NCBI GenBank assembly: GCA_002751075.1
Contig: NAOQ01000058.1
Span: 161,249 to 217,694, forward strand
Origin: Ichthyophonus hoferi
Taxonomy: Eukaryota; Opisthokonta; Ichthyosporea; Ichthyophonida; Ichthyophonidae
DNA: 56,446 nt
Reading direction: 5' to 3'
Shown: one piece after another, positions 25,501 through 39,781 of the stretch
How positions within the stretch are numbered: position 1 is the first letter of the stretch
How the letters are laid out: the number at the start of each line of letters is the position of its first letter
The notes under the pieces: generated by a model
What the model was told of the DNA's origin: nothing
Database searches by the model: none
What the model saw: the letters and a program-made list of their open reading frames with translations, nothing else
Position numbers and translations under genes: made by a program

Positions 25501-28500
25501 TCCGAACTCAACTAATTCACGGTAGGCTTTATTATATAAGACAGTTTGTTCAATCACAGTACAATATTAAAACATAATATTTATATCACGTTGGTCTATT
25601 TTCTTCTATATTTCTCTCCTTTTCACTCTCCATCAGTTATATTTTGTTCTTTAGCTATTCTTATCTTTGTCTTTGTGGTTTTCCTTCTTGATCTCCTTAT
25701 ACAGCCTGTACGCACATGTAATTTTAATATATATTGCTCCTTCCCTCTTTAATCTGAATAGAAATTTAGTTTAAAATCTAATAGTCACATATGCCATTTC
25801 ACTAGAAACATTGTCACGCTACCTTTCTTAATATGGAAACCCACAGAAAAGGGAATTAGTGGATATGGACCAATCAACGTTGATTGTTAAAAGAAAAAGT
25901 GGTATTTCATTTGATCCTAGAGACCTTCTTCTTATTGACGCCGAGTGTTTCACCAATGGGATTGATACGCATCATGTACATGAATCTGACAACCAATCAG
26001 GACGTGTACCTGACAGTGTCGCCAGTGACAATCTTCCTGTAAAACGACAACGAAAGTAATGTTATAGTATATTGTATTGTATTGTATTGTATTGTATTGC
26101 ATTGCATGGTATTGCATTATATTGTACTATATTATACCGAGTTGTATTATATTGTATTATATTATACTGAATTGTATTATATTGTATTATATTGTATTGT
26201 ATTGTATTATAGTATGTTGTGCTGTATATTACTATATGATCCTTTATTGTACTTACACAAGTTTGTTTATTCCAGTAGAAATTAGTATTATGAGATTAGG
26301 TCAGGGATGGGGAGAGATAATATTGTGATAATAGGGTATAAGGGGAAGAAGAGAGAATGAAAAAATAACGCATTAATACCACTATGTATTTTTTTATTGA
26401 CTCAGTACTACTGTATAGATATTACGCAGTCTAGCTATAAATAGCAACCCTGCATAGATAAGTAGTGACTGAATTTGAGTTTCTCTGTAAAGTTTTTTTT
26501 TGCCAAAAATTGACATTTAATTGGGCATTTGAGTTTTTAAAAAATAATTATTCACAGATATGACTAATGAACTACATTTTGGAATTTCCACACCAAAAAT
26601 AAAAAATCTATTCATTTAGAATGAAACCCACAAAGTGGAATTATGTATAATTATAATAGTCACACCCACGTATATTCCGAAACCCCCTATCATGATATTT
26701 AAAAGGTTTTTATATTTATTAACTCAGTCTGTACATACGGCCTAAAACTTTCATGTTATTTATCAGAGGGGGTCTACGCGAACAGCTTCAAAATGCATTG
26801 ATCAAGGAAAGTAAGGAGTTGGCATTTTGGAGCTACCACTCAAATGACCCTGGGATTGCAGGTTAGTATATTATACAAAACATAGATAAATAAGTAGGTA
26901 GGTAGATAGGTAGATAGGTATATATATATATATATATACATGCATGATCAACTGTGTAATATTTCATACCACGTAATATCTATATGCATATCTATTTTAT
27001 TCTATCTCTTTTCCTCTGTTCTTTCTTTTAATTTGCTGTCAACACACAAAGTTCTGGTACCACTAATCAATATTATCATGCAAAATCTTAATAATAAAAT
27101 GCAATTGGATAGCAGGCCAGTTATATTATCCCATACTCACCAATACGTTGTTATATTATATTTAGAATCGAATATCTTTGGACCAAACATCTTAAGTACC
27201 ATAATAGACTTGCACCTATAATAAATCATTCAGGATATTTATAATCAAAATTATTTATTTACTTCATCACCTAAATTTTTGTATCGCCGATATATAGGTT
27301 AGTTATATCATACTGTTAATTATAAATATAAGAGGTTATGGTATAACAGTTGCATTTGATTAGGTTAATATCGTGCTTACTATAAGTCCCACAGACCCAG
27401 GTCAACTTCATGTATTTATATTGGCTGTCCAGATTGAGTGCAAGTTACCTATCGCTAAATGTCAGGTACTGGATGCGGTAGGTGATATGGATTGTACATG
27501 AATTATTATATTATATTTTATTGTATTGTATGACCTACCCAAAGATTACGAATTAATAGAAAGCAGACTATCTTTGATTTTATTGACTTGATTACTTATA
27601 ATATTACCTGAATCCTATTGATTGTAATAGTATTTAAGCAGTACAGCTTTAATAATGCCGAATATATATATATATATATTAACATACACAATAATAGGAT
27701 CCATATAATGATATTCCAAAGTATAGTAAACGACTGACAGGACATTAGCAATCTTGTCACATTGAAATGATCATATACTCTCCTTAAGCTACCGCATATT
27801 CTATTAGTTGCCATGTATGTTCTTAAGTGTGTGCGTAATAATAAAAAATTGCATTGGCTATTACAGACCACTAAAATCAACGCCAACCTCTCCCTCTCGC
27901 TTAGATGTTGAAACGTACAAACAAGTATATCACTGTAGTGTTTGCCCGTCTAGAAAGAAAAGGTCATTTGAAGAAGGGGCAGTGCGTCACTATTAGTCCA
28001 CCATGGTAGGTCTAGTCACCAATATTTGGCTCTAATATTTAAGTTATGATAACAACTAGTAGTTAGTTTTTAACTTTTAATGGATCTATCTAGGCTGCCC
28101 AAAATTATACAATATCTTATACTGTCCAAGCCAATGTCTTTTTTTCTGTTCAAAATTATCTTTACCAAGAATACGCTGTCAAAGTTTATGTTTCTTATAT
28201 GTTTTTGATAGCAAATGTAGGTGGAGAGGATATAACGGGAGCTATAAACATATAAACACACACATGCACATATATGAAGTGAAAGGTCTTGAAAAGCATA
28301 TATAATAGAATGCTCAAATATGCATGAAAAGAAGAAAAACACTGATGAGAAAGACTGTGGCAACAATACTGATGAAAGGTGATTGGATAAAGATTATGTT
28401 ACAGGATCTTGTTGTATTGATAGACAGTAATTAGTCTCACCATTCTTTTTTTTTTTTTTATAAGCTATTCTAAGGGCTGTACCTATATTCGGACGCGTAA

Positions 28501-31500
28501 CATCGTTATTTTCCAATTTTCTCTGTTTTTCACATATTTTTGCCACTATTATTTCCTAGATTTCATTCACAATTCCAAAAAAATTCTAAATGTTTCAGTC
28601 ATTTCCCCACTATTCTTACACAGTTCACTAATAGGTTCCATTCCATTATCATTTGTTTAAGCAATTCTACTATTATTTCATTTATTTTCCTACTATTTCC
28701 AGTTTTATTAAAGCCATCACCAATTTTACCAATATTTCAGCGTATTCTTTGAACAAATCATATTACAGGATTATGATTTATTAATGGAATATGACTAGAG
28801 TATATATATATATACTACCAATACTGTTAGCTGGACAGACTCCCTGACCTATATTTAGCCATACCACATGACATCACCCTAACTAATTGACCATTGTTAT
28901 ATTATGATACAGGGAGATGTATGATGATGTGTGTGCAACCAACCCCATGATAGTAATCTGCACTCAGAGATACACAGTGAATATTGATTACGTCATAGGT
29001 CAGGAATACTCTTTCAATTCAATCTCTCTTTAATTGAAATGCGCCTTTTTATGAGTCTATATAGTATTATTATTATATATATTAACGTATTTGATATAAT
29101 CATTTGTATAAAAATGTATTTTAACTGGTTATCTAGTTCATAGAGGTTTGCAATTGCACAGCCAGGTACATATTACTTGGACGAAGCTATAGCTTTCTTT
29201 GATTAGAGAAGTATATTTAGTGTGAATTGGTTGGTCGAGACACCAACACTATATACATGTTAGTTACCGCTTGTCCAATAATATTGAACATTTTATTCGA
29301 AATAAAATATTACTTTAAAATCTATCTTTTTTATATAAAGCCTTTTATTTCTTTGGTTATTTATCACTCAATCTTTTAACAGGCTATTTTTTTTCCTCTA
29401 GTTAGATCGATTGCAATATTGTTCTTTGAAAATAACTTCATTTTAGTTATTTTTTGATATAATGTACTATACTATACTAGAGTATATTTTAATGGATTAT
29501 ACTATGATAGGATATAGTATAATATAGTATAATATAGCACAATACAGTGTATTGTATATACGTATATATAAATATACACTATGAGTTATTTTGCATTATA
29601 TTTCCAACACATTTCACTATATGTCAATTTTATGTACCTATCATATCGCTGATCCTTCTCCAATAGACAACCAACCATCTATCGATAGGCCAATAATAGA
29701 ACGATCTGAATCTACCTGGAAAGAATTGACTCTGCAAGTGCCTAGTACAACGTCACAGGTTAGTGCCTGAATGGCTGTCAATACAGATAGACGTCTTTTT
29801 AAACTTATAAATATGTGCACATGGGCATATATGTACACATATGACTATCATTAACTTGTTCGTTCTCTTTCTTTCCCCTCTCTTAATATATAGAAGAAGC
29901 AATGTAATGAACATATAATGTTACTCTTATTCTTATTCAAATGGCAATATGATCTCAGAACCAAGAACCAATTGCCTTCCATGTCACATGACTAAAGTCC
30001 AATTATGATTACTACAGGCCGCGATACCCATGGAGTGTCAACAATCCAAATCATTAGTAACTATTGACTGTTTATCAAACCACTATCTACCGGTTAATAT
30101 TGCAGCTTTAGTGCAAAGAGTATATCCTGCACGAGACAGAGCTGCAGTGTCACATTTTAATAAGAAAAGGTATATTAGTATTATTATGTGATATAAGTAG
30201 TTTACAATTTAATGCTAGGTTTAAACGAATTGCATTATTTGATTATATATATATCATTTAATGGAAGTAATGGAACAACAGGAAAGAAAAGGGTGTAGTA
30301 GTGAATCCTGTGCTCATGGTTATGTTATATCATAGGCTATTATATGTATATATCTTTGCCTATGTGTATTTATATACATGTTTATACCTACATTTATATC
30401 TATATACCCATACATTTCCATTAATATGTACATATATTTTTATTTTATATATACACATATTTCTATTTATCTATTCACACATATCCACTTATATTTATTT
30501 AAATCCAATTATAACCCTTTCAGGTGGTGGGCCGTCCTACAGGATGCCTCACTTTTTATCTGCTATCTGCTATTGGAGGAAGACGCTTTTATGTTGGGGT
30601 TAGTTTTAATTACCGAGAAATCTGATTGTGCATACCTTTCTTATTGCACTACCTATATATATATATATATATATATATATACTATATAGGTATATGGGAT
30701 TATATATGATATTGGTGGCATATCTTTCCACATATATGTACATATAAATATATATATATAGTTATATATGTACACATGATAGGTTTATCTATAGGTATGT
30801 ATGTATACACCGTATGACGCCAAATATATTGGATGTTGTAAATTATAACTATTGTATAGACAAACAGGACTCTATATATGGGATTAATTCTGTTTCAATC
30901 TAAGTTCACGATGCTCTGTCTTACTGACCAATAGTGTTAGATATTTTTAACTTCCTGCCTAACCCAATATCCTTTTCTTCTTAAAATAATTACGTATTTA
31001 TTATTTGCCTTCTAGCCATCATTCTCTTTAATGTATATCTACCTATTTATTCCTATAATTATATGCAATTATATATATATATATCACTATATAGATTATT
31101 GACATATTAATTACAGGAATCCCACTGATTATGAAGGCCGTTTCATTGCATTAGATAATATTGAAGTAATTAGGACATCACCTTATCTTAGGTGAGTTGG
31201 GAAAAGAGAGATATATATACACATGGAATTAAGGTTTGTGAATATAGGATTAAGAAGAAATCCAGAAGACATTTTGATTTTTGATTTAATATCCTTTCCT
31301 ATTGACTATATTTAAAATACAAATGATTCTTTATCGGATTGCAATGTCATATTTTCATTTTTCATTTTAGGAAAGGGTAATGAACTACAATAAAAATGCG
31401 ACAGTGCCCATACCAATTAGTGTTACTAGAAATATATTACCATTAATTGTGGCTAGTATTAATTTTAATTATAAGGACTGTGCAACTTGTAATTAATTTT

Positions 31501-34500
31501 GAATTTTTAAGACAACAAAAAAACACAATGGAACATGGTATTTTCCAAATTTTTAATGTAATTTTCTATGCATTGTTTATTGTATTTTGTTTCCTTAAGA
31601 AAAAACAAATCAGTTTGGAAATTGAAAATTGCGGTTGAGGGTAACAAAAGAAAGAGATATATGGTATATAGTTAGATGTCAATATATATATATAGGGGGA
31701 TATATAATAAGAAGTAATATTCTTTAGAGATATTAATACGCCATGGTTAGGACGATTAAAAGCACAGTTAAAAGTATTTGCAATATAGAGGCTTAGATAT
31801 AAGAACATAGAATGTAGATGTATATCACATACAGTGTAGACATATTATTGACAATAATATGCTATTCTATGTTTATAATGATAAGTATAGATATAATACT
31901 AACACAGTGTTATCAGATGCCCTTTTATGCAGACACTACCAGGCCATATACAGGTATTCTCTGTCTGTCAATTAAAAGGAAATGAAAATACCTGCTTTAC
32001 TGTTATGGATAATTCTGAATGTAAGATTAACATCGATATCTGATTTGTTATTTTCTACCTTTTTAATTTGGAATTTACTTTTTTCTTTTACTTTTTAATT
32101 TACTTCTTAAATTTTTAAATTTTAATATTAACAATAATAGTAGTAAAATAATCATTTAATATATTATATGCATCGATATATTCATGTAATATTTATATTT
32201 ATATATTTATTTATTCAAAGATATATTTATATATATATAATTGTTTACTCTAATACACTTTATATATATGCACGAATTTATAATAATAAATAAAATTGTG
32301 TTGTTTTTAAAACTCTATATTTAACTAAACATATGGATAGAAATATAATGAAAGAGATCTATGCATTTGCCCTATATATACGTGTGCAACTTTACAGTAT
32401 AATAGAATTTTAAGTTTAATTTCTCTCTATTATTATTAGTAGTAGTATTAACATGCCTATATATTCAAATCCTTGGTCATGTAAGCTTATTTATTTTTTA
32501 TTTATTTTACTTTTAACTTTATTTTTTACCTTTTAATTCTAATTTCATTTTTCATTTATTATTTTTTATTTTACTTTAAATATTCAATTATTATTATTAT
32601 TATTATTATCCTATCTTATCTACACATAATTTTTATTTTCCAACTTTGCAAGCACTACAGTCAACTCCTTCACATAAAAATAGTCCCACCAATTTACATG
32701 ACCAAGAGTAGACGACCCCCCTCGGTTTAAATACGCTCTTTATACACACGACACTGTTTTAATTGACATATTGTTGTATTTTTATATAGTGCCCAGTTCG
32801 CCTATCTTTTCTCCGAGGAAGGACTGTACCTTGTCTACTGTTATGATTGGTCATAAGGATGTAAGTGTTCAAAAAACAATATATGCTACTCTATACCGTT
32901 ATATCATACTACAATATTATATAATATGCTATAGCATAATATAGCCTTTGCAATCACTCCTAGAACGTAAAGTCAAACATAATCACAGTTTAATTAAACT
33001 TTCTTATATTTATATCTATTTGTTCTATTATTTTAGTAACAATATGAATATTAATATGAAAGTTTGAATTTTCGCGAAAGAAGCTTATTTCCAGCCCTTC
33101 ATTCCTCTTCATTTCTTGCAATTTTCATTTATTCATTTTTATCTTTTTTATTTTTCTATCTATTTATGCATGATATATATATATATATATATATATAGAT
33201 TTATGAATAAAAATACCGTTACTATTATCACTATCCTCCCCTATCCCATCACCTCATATACGTATAACTATTCCCTTATATACACAGGGTTTCCGGGGGA
33301 GAATGAATGTAACCTGTACCATTCTCTATTGGGCCCAATCATTATCGGGATGTATTATTTATGTGGCCCAATCAAATAGTGAATTGATGTGTGCAACTGT
33401 GCATTTTACACCTTCTGACTGGACGGATATAGCTAGCATTGTTCACGTGTGTGCTCTTCCTCTTTCTCTTTCTATTTCCATTTTTCTATCTTACTCTATT
33501 TCTCTATCAATTTATACTATATTTACTATATTTACTATATTTCCTATTTTATATAGGCAGGTGGATTTTTTCTTTCTCTTTTATCTTTATTTATACATGA
33601 ATATATACATTTCATATTGGTCATTTGCTTAAAGAAATATTAAAATTTCTTTTTCTTTAATACTTCTATTAAAGTACATACTATTTTCCTTTCTATTTCT
33701 CTTGTTTCCAGCTTTTTATTTTATTTTTTTCCTTTTATTTTTGAAGTTTTATATCTTCTCTCTATAACTACGTATCAGTTATACATACATATATGTTATT
33801 CTTTAATTTTATTTTTTATCATTTATACACATAAATCCCACTCTTTTCATCTCACATTATGTAGTTAATACTTATTGACTAATTAGTTTAAAGTATCTTT
33901 TCCTTTATCCAACTATATTCAAGCATTGTATCCTCTCCATCCCTCATTGGTTCCCAATCACGTTTCAATTAATCCCTCTTATATTATTATGCACTGCCAC
34001 CAGTAATTACCAGCATGTACGCTATGATTCAATACGCTGGTTTGAACATTAGAGTATATACACGTATATAATCAGTTATTATCACACATTAAGTTGGCAG
34101 TTGAAATAAGTTTTTTGGTGTAGTCTCTTAGTGGTCGTTATAATTACGGACAGGCTACATTATCTTATATTATATTATATTTTACTATATTATATTATAT
34201 TGGATTGCATTATATTCTATTATGCTGTACTACATTACATTATAGTTTACTACATTTCATTACTTTATAATATATTATAGATATCTGTATAAAATCAACA
34301 TGTAATACGTGCTGTATTATTTTCTTTCCTTCAGTCAATTATTATCCATAAAACCCACTGCCATTGTTATTGCTTATCACTTTTACATTCCACTTACCAA
34401 AATCCTCTCTTGTCATCTATTTTTGGTTTCCCTTTCTCTCTCCATATTGTATTCCTTCTGGTCTTCTTTCATTTTTCTCGTTCTCTCTTTCTCTCTCGAT

Positions 34501-37500
34501 CTATCTATCTATCTATCTTTATCTCGACCCGCATATCTTTCTTCATCTTTTCTAATTCTTTTTCTTTCTTTCTCATTCTCTCCATATATTTCTTTCTTCC
34601 TCCATTTCCATTTTATTCTCCTTCATTTTCTGGTTCTCTTCCTTTCTCACACTCTCTTTTCCCCCTCTTTATCATATAGCCCGGCACAGTATGTACATTC
34701 AGTGATGTGAACCTATTTATAGCTAATGGAATTCCAGGTAAGTATTAAAATTCACGTAGATATTATAGTATTCCCAATTACTACTTCATACAGTTATATA
34801 TATATATACATTTCAATGACTATAATGCTAAACGATTATATCGAAAATACTATAGATATGTTATATTTCATGTATAGTATAATCTACTTTCTACAGATTG
34901 TATGCAGATAGTGTGCTATATAAAATAATATTATACCTATTGTATAAATGAAAATAAATAATAAGAAGCAAGAAACTGTGATAGTTGGCGGTTTATAATT
35001 GTTCTATGTTTGATACGTTAAAGGAGCATGAAAGATAGCTTGGACAGAGAAAAATGGGTCAGGAGACTATAATTAAAATATAATATACTATAATATAATG
35101 TAATGTAATACAACATGATAGGAATTGGGATTTACATCCAAGAGAAAGCTGCATGTCTAGCTGCCATCATTAATAATGCATCCCAATTCCAAAGAAACCC
35201 AGATATAGAAACAGAGCTATTATTCACTATATAACTCTATTCATTTATCGCACCATATCTTTTTATTTTATTTTTAAATTCACTATCTTGCCATTTCCCA
35301 ATCACACATATCCAGACTATCTAATATTAGCACATTTTGATGTACCAATTGAAATATTAATTAATCGTCATTATTCCAATTGTTAGTATTCACTTCTTTC
35401 CAAAACATATAACACCAGTGTTTGTCCTGTTGTACATACATATATAGAGACTCATACTATGTTTTACATATAAAAGCAGAATAATAACTATTGTGACTTA
35501 AAATACATATGCTTGGATATATATTTACTAACGCATTGCTCCAGGAATAGAATTTGTAGCTGATCAATGGACAGACGTGAGTACATTACAAGACAATACA
35601 GAGGATTCTAGTTTCTTTCTGTCATTGGGTCCTATAAATCAAACGTGGCAAGGTAAGTATTGATTGGATTAATGCGCATAATAATTTGTTATTATTGGTC
35701 GATTGATGTAGTGGGTTTATGAGAGAGGGAGATGATGTACTTGATGGCATATGTATAGAAGAGATATTACATATAAATATATATATATAGGTAAGAGCCC
35801 AATCAAGGAAGTTGGTTGAAGCGATGGAGAAGAGGATAGTATCAGATGATTGGTGGGATAACCAGATATATTACATGACTTGAAGCCATTACCATTCTCT
35901 CTTTCTTACTGCCTCCAATCAAATATTCTATGTATTGTTATCGTCGTTTATTGGTTATAATAATATAACTCAATCATTTGCAGGCACCCAAGCGTTAAAG
36001 CGAGGGGAATGTCTTGTTACCATGGAAGGAATGATAGATAAAATATACAGGTGAGAGAGGGAAGGAAGGAGGGAGTGTATATGGTTATTGTGGTGCCAGT
36101 AGAATGATGATTGGTAAGAGAAGAAAGATGATGGCAAGGAGTTATAAAAATGATATGGAGACAGAAAGAAAGAGAGAGAAAGGGATATATATATATATAT
36201 ATATAGTGACACTAAAATAATGGGCGGTATTAATGAAACGAGGACAGAATGGATGCATAGACATCATATGTTGACAGAAAGAAAGAACGATACAGGGAAA
36301 GAGGCATATGCATTTATAACTAAAGCTTTTACTACATTTAAATAGATTGTTCCTTTTTTTTTTTTGTTATTTTCTTCGTTTATTACAAAATAGAGAAATG
36401 CTTTTTCCTAGTTAGTTTAGTAGCAATTTCTGTGGGCAATTGTAATTCTCACTGGTTAATAACTTAGAGCTAAATAGTTACTACTTCAATTAGCTATATA
36501 GACATATTATGTGTGTATATGTACACGTACGTATTGATGTATGTATGCATGTCAGTTGTCCAATATACTTAATTAAATAGATATGTTATATTATTACAAT
36601 TCTTCCAACCATGTTTCATGAAGGTACATAGACATATTTCTGTAATGACATGTGACTTGCATTTAATCACCCATGCTGACTCCTTGTCCTTATAACCACA
36701 GGGGAACCAATGAACAGTCCGCCTGCCTTTCAGATGTACAATTAACTATCACTACTTCTTCTCTACACAAGCCTGTTATTCTCCAAGTATGCTACCTCAT
36801 TTGCCTGTCTTTCACATTTGAAATTTTATTTCTTTTGTTCTATTGGTTAGCGTGATTATAATGTCTACTGCAGGATACTTTATTCAATTATATTAGAATT
36901 TTATAGATCAAGAATCCATAGGGTATTTAATTGCGAGTGTAGGAAGTCATTGCATTGTTAGGCATGTATTATTCAAAAATTGCTATATTTTATAGTCACG
37001 AAGTTCAATATAACTTCATATTATTATGAATTAATATTTTTAAATGATTGGGTTGCTACAATCAGTTATTGGATACTAATGAGTTGTGATTTGCTAGCTT
37101 TCCCTATTTAAAGGCTCCTAATTTTCCTCTTGGGCGACCATTAAAATAGTATCTTGTGATTGTGACGAATATAGAGCGAGTAACGTTGTAACGTTATATA
37201 TGTATATTATTACAGTAAATAGATGAATTGAAAAATGTTGAGTTGCAATAATGGATATAAAGTTGCATCCACACTTACATCTTCTTCTTTTATGACAATA
37301 AAGAGGCAGGTTTGTATACAATTTTACTACCTCAATTGCCACTCTGTCTTTCCATTCGGTAGATGATACATAACTATTAAAAATTATGTGCTTAAATGTG
37401 CATTGGTTTAAAGCGAATTATTTTGAGGTCAGTATTAACGTCCTCTCACTCTATACTGTACCACATTAAGCATACTATATAGGTTGTGTGATTATACCAT

Positions 37501-38654
37501 TTAAGATAAAGACATCTTGTTGAAATCACTTTCTTTTATATACATTTATCTTATTAATTTATATCATTATATTACTTACAGCCCTTGGCCACCACGTTAG
37601 TGACTTTATTAGAGCGTGTTATTCCTAGCCCAGCCAAATGTAATCCTATGGATCGATTAGAAGATCTGATTGGAGGTAAGCACAATGCTGATTAGTGTAT
37701 GGTGGAAGAAAGTAATTTTTAGATAGATACATTACATTAGTAATAGACAAACATGTGTAAAAAGGAAAAAGGAGTAGGGCGAGGTGGTATGTACATGTAC
37801 CGATTGGTCAGATTTATGGCTAGATATGGAGTTGGTAGACGCCTATTAGCTTGATATTTTATAAGCTTATAATTTATTTTATGCTATATTATTATACTTT
37901 TACTAGCCCCAAGTCATCCGTGTCTATTATTGGTAGGTTTAGAGCCCTCCTTTGCCCTGTAGTGCTGTAAGATATGTTTATTGGGTGTAATTTTAACTCT
38001 ACACAGAAATCACTTTTATTAGAACTTTGGACTAGTCATCTCCCTCTAAACCATTCCATATATTAATACATCTCCTCTTATGGTATAATGTGATATGATA
38101 TAAGATATTATGGCTCCGATATAGACATCTAGACATCTTCTGTCTTTCTTCTGCAATATATAACATTAGCATATTCATATTCCGTGCATGATTTATATCA
38201 ATTATTTTTCCTTAGTCGTATATATATATATATATATATATCACATGAACCTAACATTGCTTTATTACGTATTAGCATTTCCCCATTATGGTACCATAAT
38301 ATATTACATTCACGCACATCATGTGTTTGTTATCATACTGAGCCATTCTATTTATTATATCATATACCAAATAAATTTATGTATACCTACTGCTACATTG
38401 TATAGTGCTTATGAAACATACCATCTCATACTAGCAACTACAACTTAAAATATTTTATCCACACTACCTCATACTAAACCTTATTTATGCTTACTACTTT
38501 CTTTCTATTATATATGCTTTTACTGCCTCTTTTTTCTTTGTGTTACATGCTAACCTACTGTATTAATATACATTCCTCAGCACATATAGGTCCAATTGAC
38601 TGTGTTGTAGTCTCTCTCAGCACCGGCAAGGAAATATTGGTTCAACTTCGCTAA
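18523..38654 (+). CDS. SPIDR: SPIDR homologue, scaffold protein of homologous recombination, 29 exons
   Basis: In animals SPIDR scaffolds RAD51, BLM and FIGNL1 at recombination sites. Exons: 18523-18546, 18816-18846, 19237-19281, 19783-19878, 21549-21557, 22064-22156, 22578-22739, 23305-23520, 24152-24225, 24405-25175, 25847-26055, 26767-26861, 27395-27477, 27905-28005, 28913-28998, 29667-29758, 30018-30169, 30524-30598, 31117-31191, 31917-32020, 32790-32860, 33288-33446, 34680-34737, 35545-35652, 35984-36050, 36702-36786, 37582-37675, 37907-37936, 38581-38654. All 28 joins close in phase, giving about 1,112 residues (human is about 915). Matches to remembered human SPIDR occur in order: DLLLIDAEC (VLLIDSES), GLREQL with LAFWSYH, LHVFILAVQIEC, CVTISPPW (VRIFPPW), LVQRVY, EGRFIALDNIEVI, RGRMNVTCTILYWAQ. 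The N-terminal half is Ser/Pro/acidic and disordered, with basic clusters (KKRRR, PKRKR). The large exon 10 is the acidic region. The first five exons are less certain. Confidence 0.88.
18847..19236 (+). other. Probable GC-AG intron in SPIDR (intron 2)
   Basis: Exon 2 reads AAAGCAG followed by gcatgtag. No GT donor nearby keeps an open frame. Using GC as the donor leaves one base that pairs with the two leading bases of exon 3 to give Glu and an open frame into ENLWNDQWNG. GC-AG introns are a known minority class with a strong AG before the donor, as here. Confidence 0.55.
21549..21557 (+). CDS. SPIDR: Nine-base SPIDR microexon
   Basis: ATGATATAG lies between an acceptor (ttattcttattcag) and a strong donor (gtaggt). 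It is the only piece found that restores phase between exon 4, ending with one spare base at 19878, and exon 6, beginning with two at 22064; it adds Asn-Asp-Ile. Exon 4's own donor (gtgatt) is weak, so the local model could change. Confidence 0.5.
   Translation: MI
26068..26226. repeat. TATTG pentanucleotide microsatellite
   Basis: Imperfect five-base repeat directly after SPIDR exon 11, in intron 11. Tandem TATTG grades into TATTA, TACTG and TATTC variants. Long open frames across it are by-products of five-base periodicity and not genes. Confidence 0.9.
37105..37343 (-). pseudogene. RhoGEF exon-like relic antisense within SPIDR intron 26
   Basis: On the minus strand, 37279-37343 reads as a 65-base exon between a gacag acceptor and a gtaagtgtgg donor, encoding AIEVVKLYTN and then a basic run. 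It resembles the RhoGEF exon at 7242-7311 (SLEVCMKYIN) and ends with the same leftover base T before gtaa. The sequence downstream of that donor, plus-strand 37105-37260, is alignable with the RhoGEF intron at 7010-7160; both contain TTGGGCG followed by TAAAATAGTAT. No neighbouring DH exons were found, so I read it as a fragment of a duplicated RhoGEF gene. It might instead be an unrelated repeat that overlaps both loci. Confidence 0.4.
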
Positions 38655-39346
38655 ATATTTTTATTATTTACTTATATTTGGATTTTCATTTTAAATAATA
38701 TACCGTATATATTCTTACGAATATGTGAGGTGAGTGTGGTAATAGCCATGAAATGGCTATTCTGTGTAATGATTTACGATCTAAAATATTATACAGAACT
38801 ACTATATAAATTTTTAAAAAGCAATCTCACCAATTAAACATTAACGATTATATTAAATTGAATGCAGTCGTACGCACTGATCCAATCATATTGACCTTTA
38901 AGCTTGTATATGGTAACTATATACTATATATAGACTAGGTATTCTATTGGATTTAATTTATGCAAATACATGTAACTCAGAAATATTAAAAATATATATG
39001 TTTTTATAATATTGTATATTATACCAAATATAGTATAATATAATATAAGACAACCATATATACAGATGGTGCTCACTTTTTATACATAATATTATTAGTG
39101 TGATTAATTATTAATGCAGCTGTATTGCAGGATACTTGTTAATAATTGTACCACTCTTTATCCGATCTAAGAATGATAATTATAATAGTCCAACTGGTGT
39201 GGACTTTTATTTTGCTTCTTGTTTTTATTAAAAAAGAAAGAGCCAGTCAATTATCCGAGTTCCTTTGAGAGTTACAGTATACGAATTATTACAACAGACA
39301 CCTTACTTGTCCTAGGATGGTATATATTTTTCTATATTTTATATTA

Positions 39347-39781
39347 CTACTTAAACGGTTCTTTATAATTATTGTAGTACTTAACATTGTTGTAATCGTG
39401 GTCAAAAGAAGTCTGTTTCTCTAAACTTGTCGAACCGAGAAGGTCACTTGAAGAGGGGTTAAGATCAAAATCTAGTGGGAGATGAGTCTTGTTAGGCAGG
39501 TTGTTGTTAGCTGCAGTAGATTCTTCAGAGTCAGCAGGAAGTATCATTATTACTTTCTTTTCAATCCTTAAGGACTGGGCACGGGTGATGACTGGAAGTA
39601 GTAATTTATGCTTGGAGCAAATGTTGTCTTCTGAACAGCTTATGTTCAGGCTTCTAGTCATAAATATAATAAAAAGGATGCTTTTATTATATATTTAAAC
39701 CACATTTATCTGCATGTATAATTTTCAGTTCTTGATACAGACCTTAGGTTTGGTTGTATCATTTCGGTTGAAGTGACTGGC
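39347..39781 (-). CDS. Candidate C-terminal exons of an unknown minus-strand gene
   Basis: Not recognised. An open frame of about 102 codons (39347-39653) with a gactag acceptor joins in phase to a 39-base exon at 39743-39781 (acceptor ctgcag, donor gtctgt), reading PVTSTEMIQPNLR then SLNISCSEDN. Visible features are VITRAQSLRIEKK, an acidic DSEES patch, and an Asn/Ser/Asp-rich tail ending YNNYKEPFK. The reason to take it seriously is a diverged copy 1.6 kb away, in which the ITR.QS.RI.KKV and DSEES blocks are kept although the copy is no longer open. Exons further upstream were not found. It could be the 3' end of a gene or itself a young relic. Confidence 0.4.

Noticed and set aside
32641-32710. 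Alternative SPIDR exon after the acceptor near 32665
   Set aside because: In the required phase it meets a stop after a few codons; the exon at 32790-32860 keeps frame and matches the family.
34309-34710. 133-codon Ser/Leu/Phe-rich plus-strand frame
   Set aside because: It lies in a pyrimidine-rich stretch ending at the acceptor of SPIDR exon 23. Low-complexity TTTCTC sequence explains the open frame.
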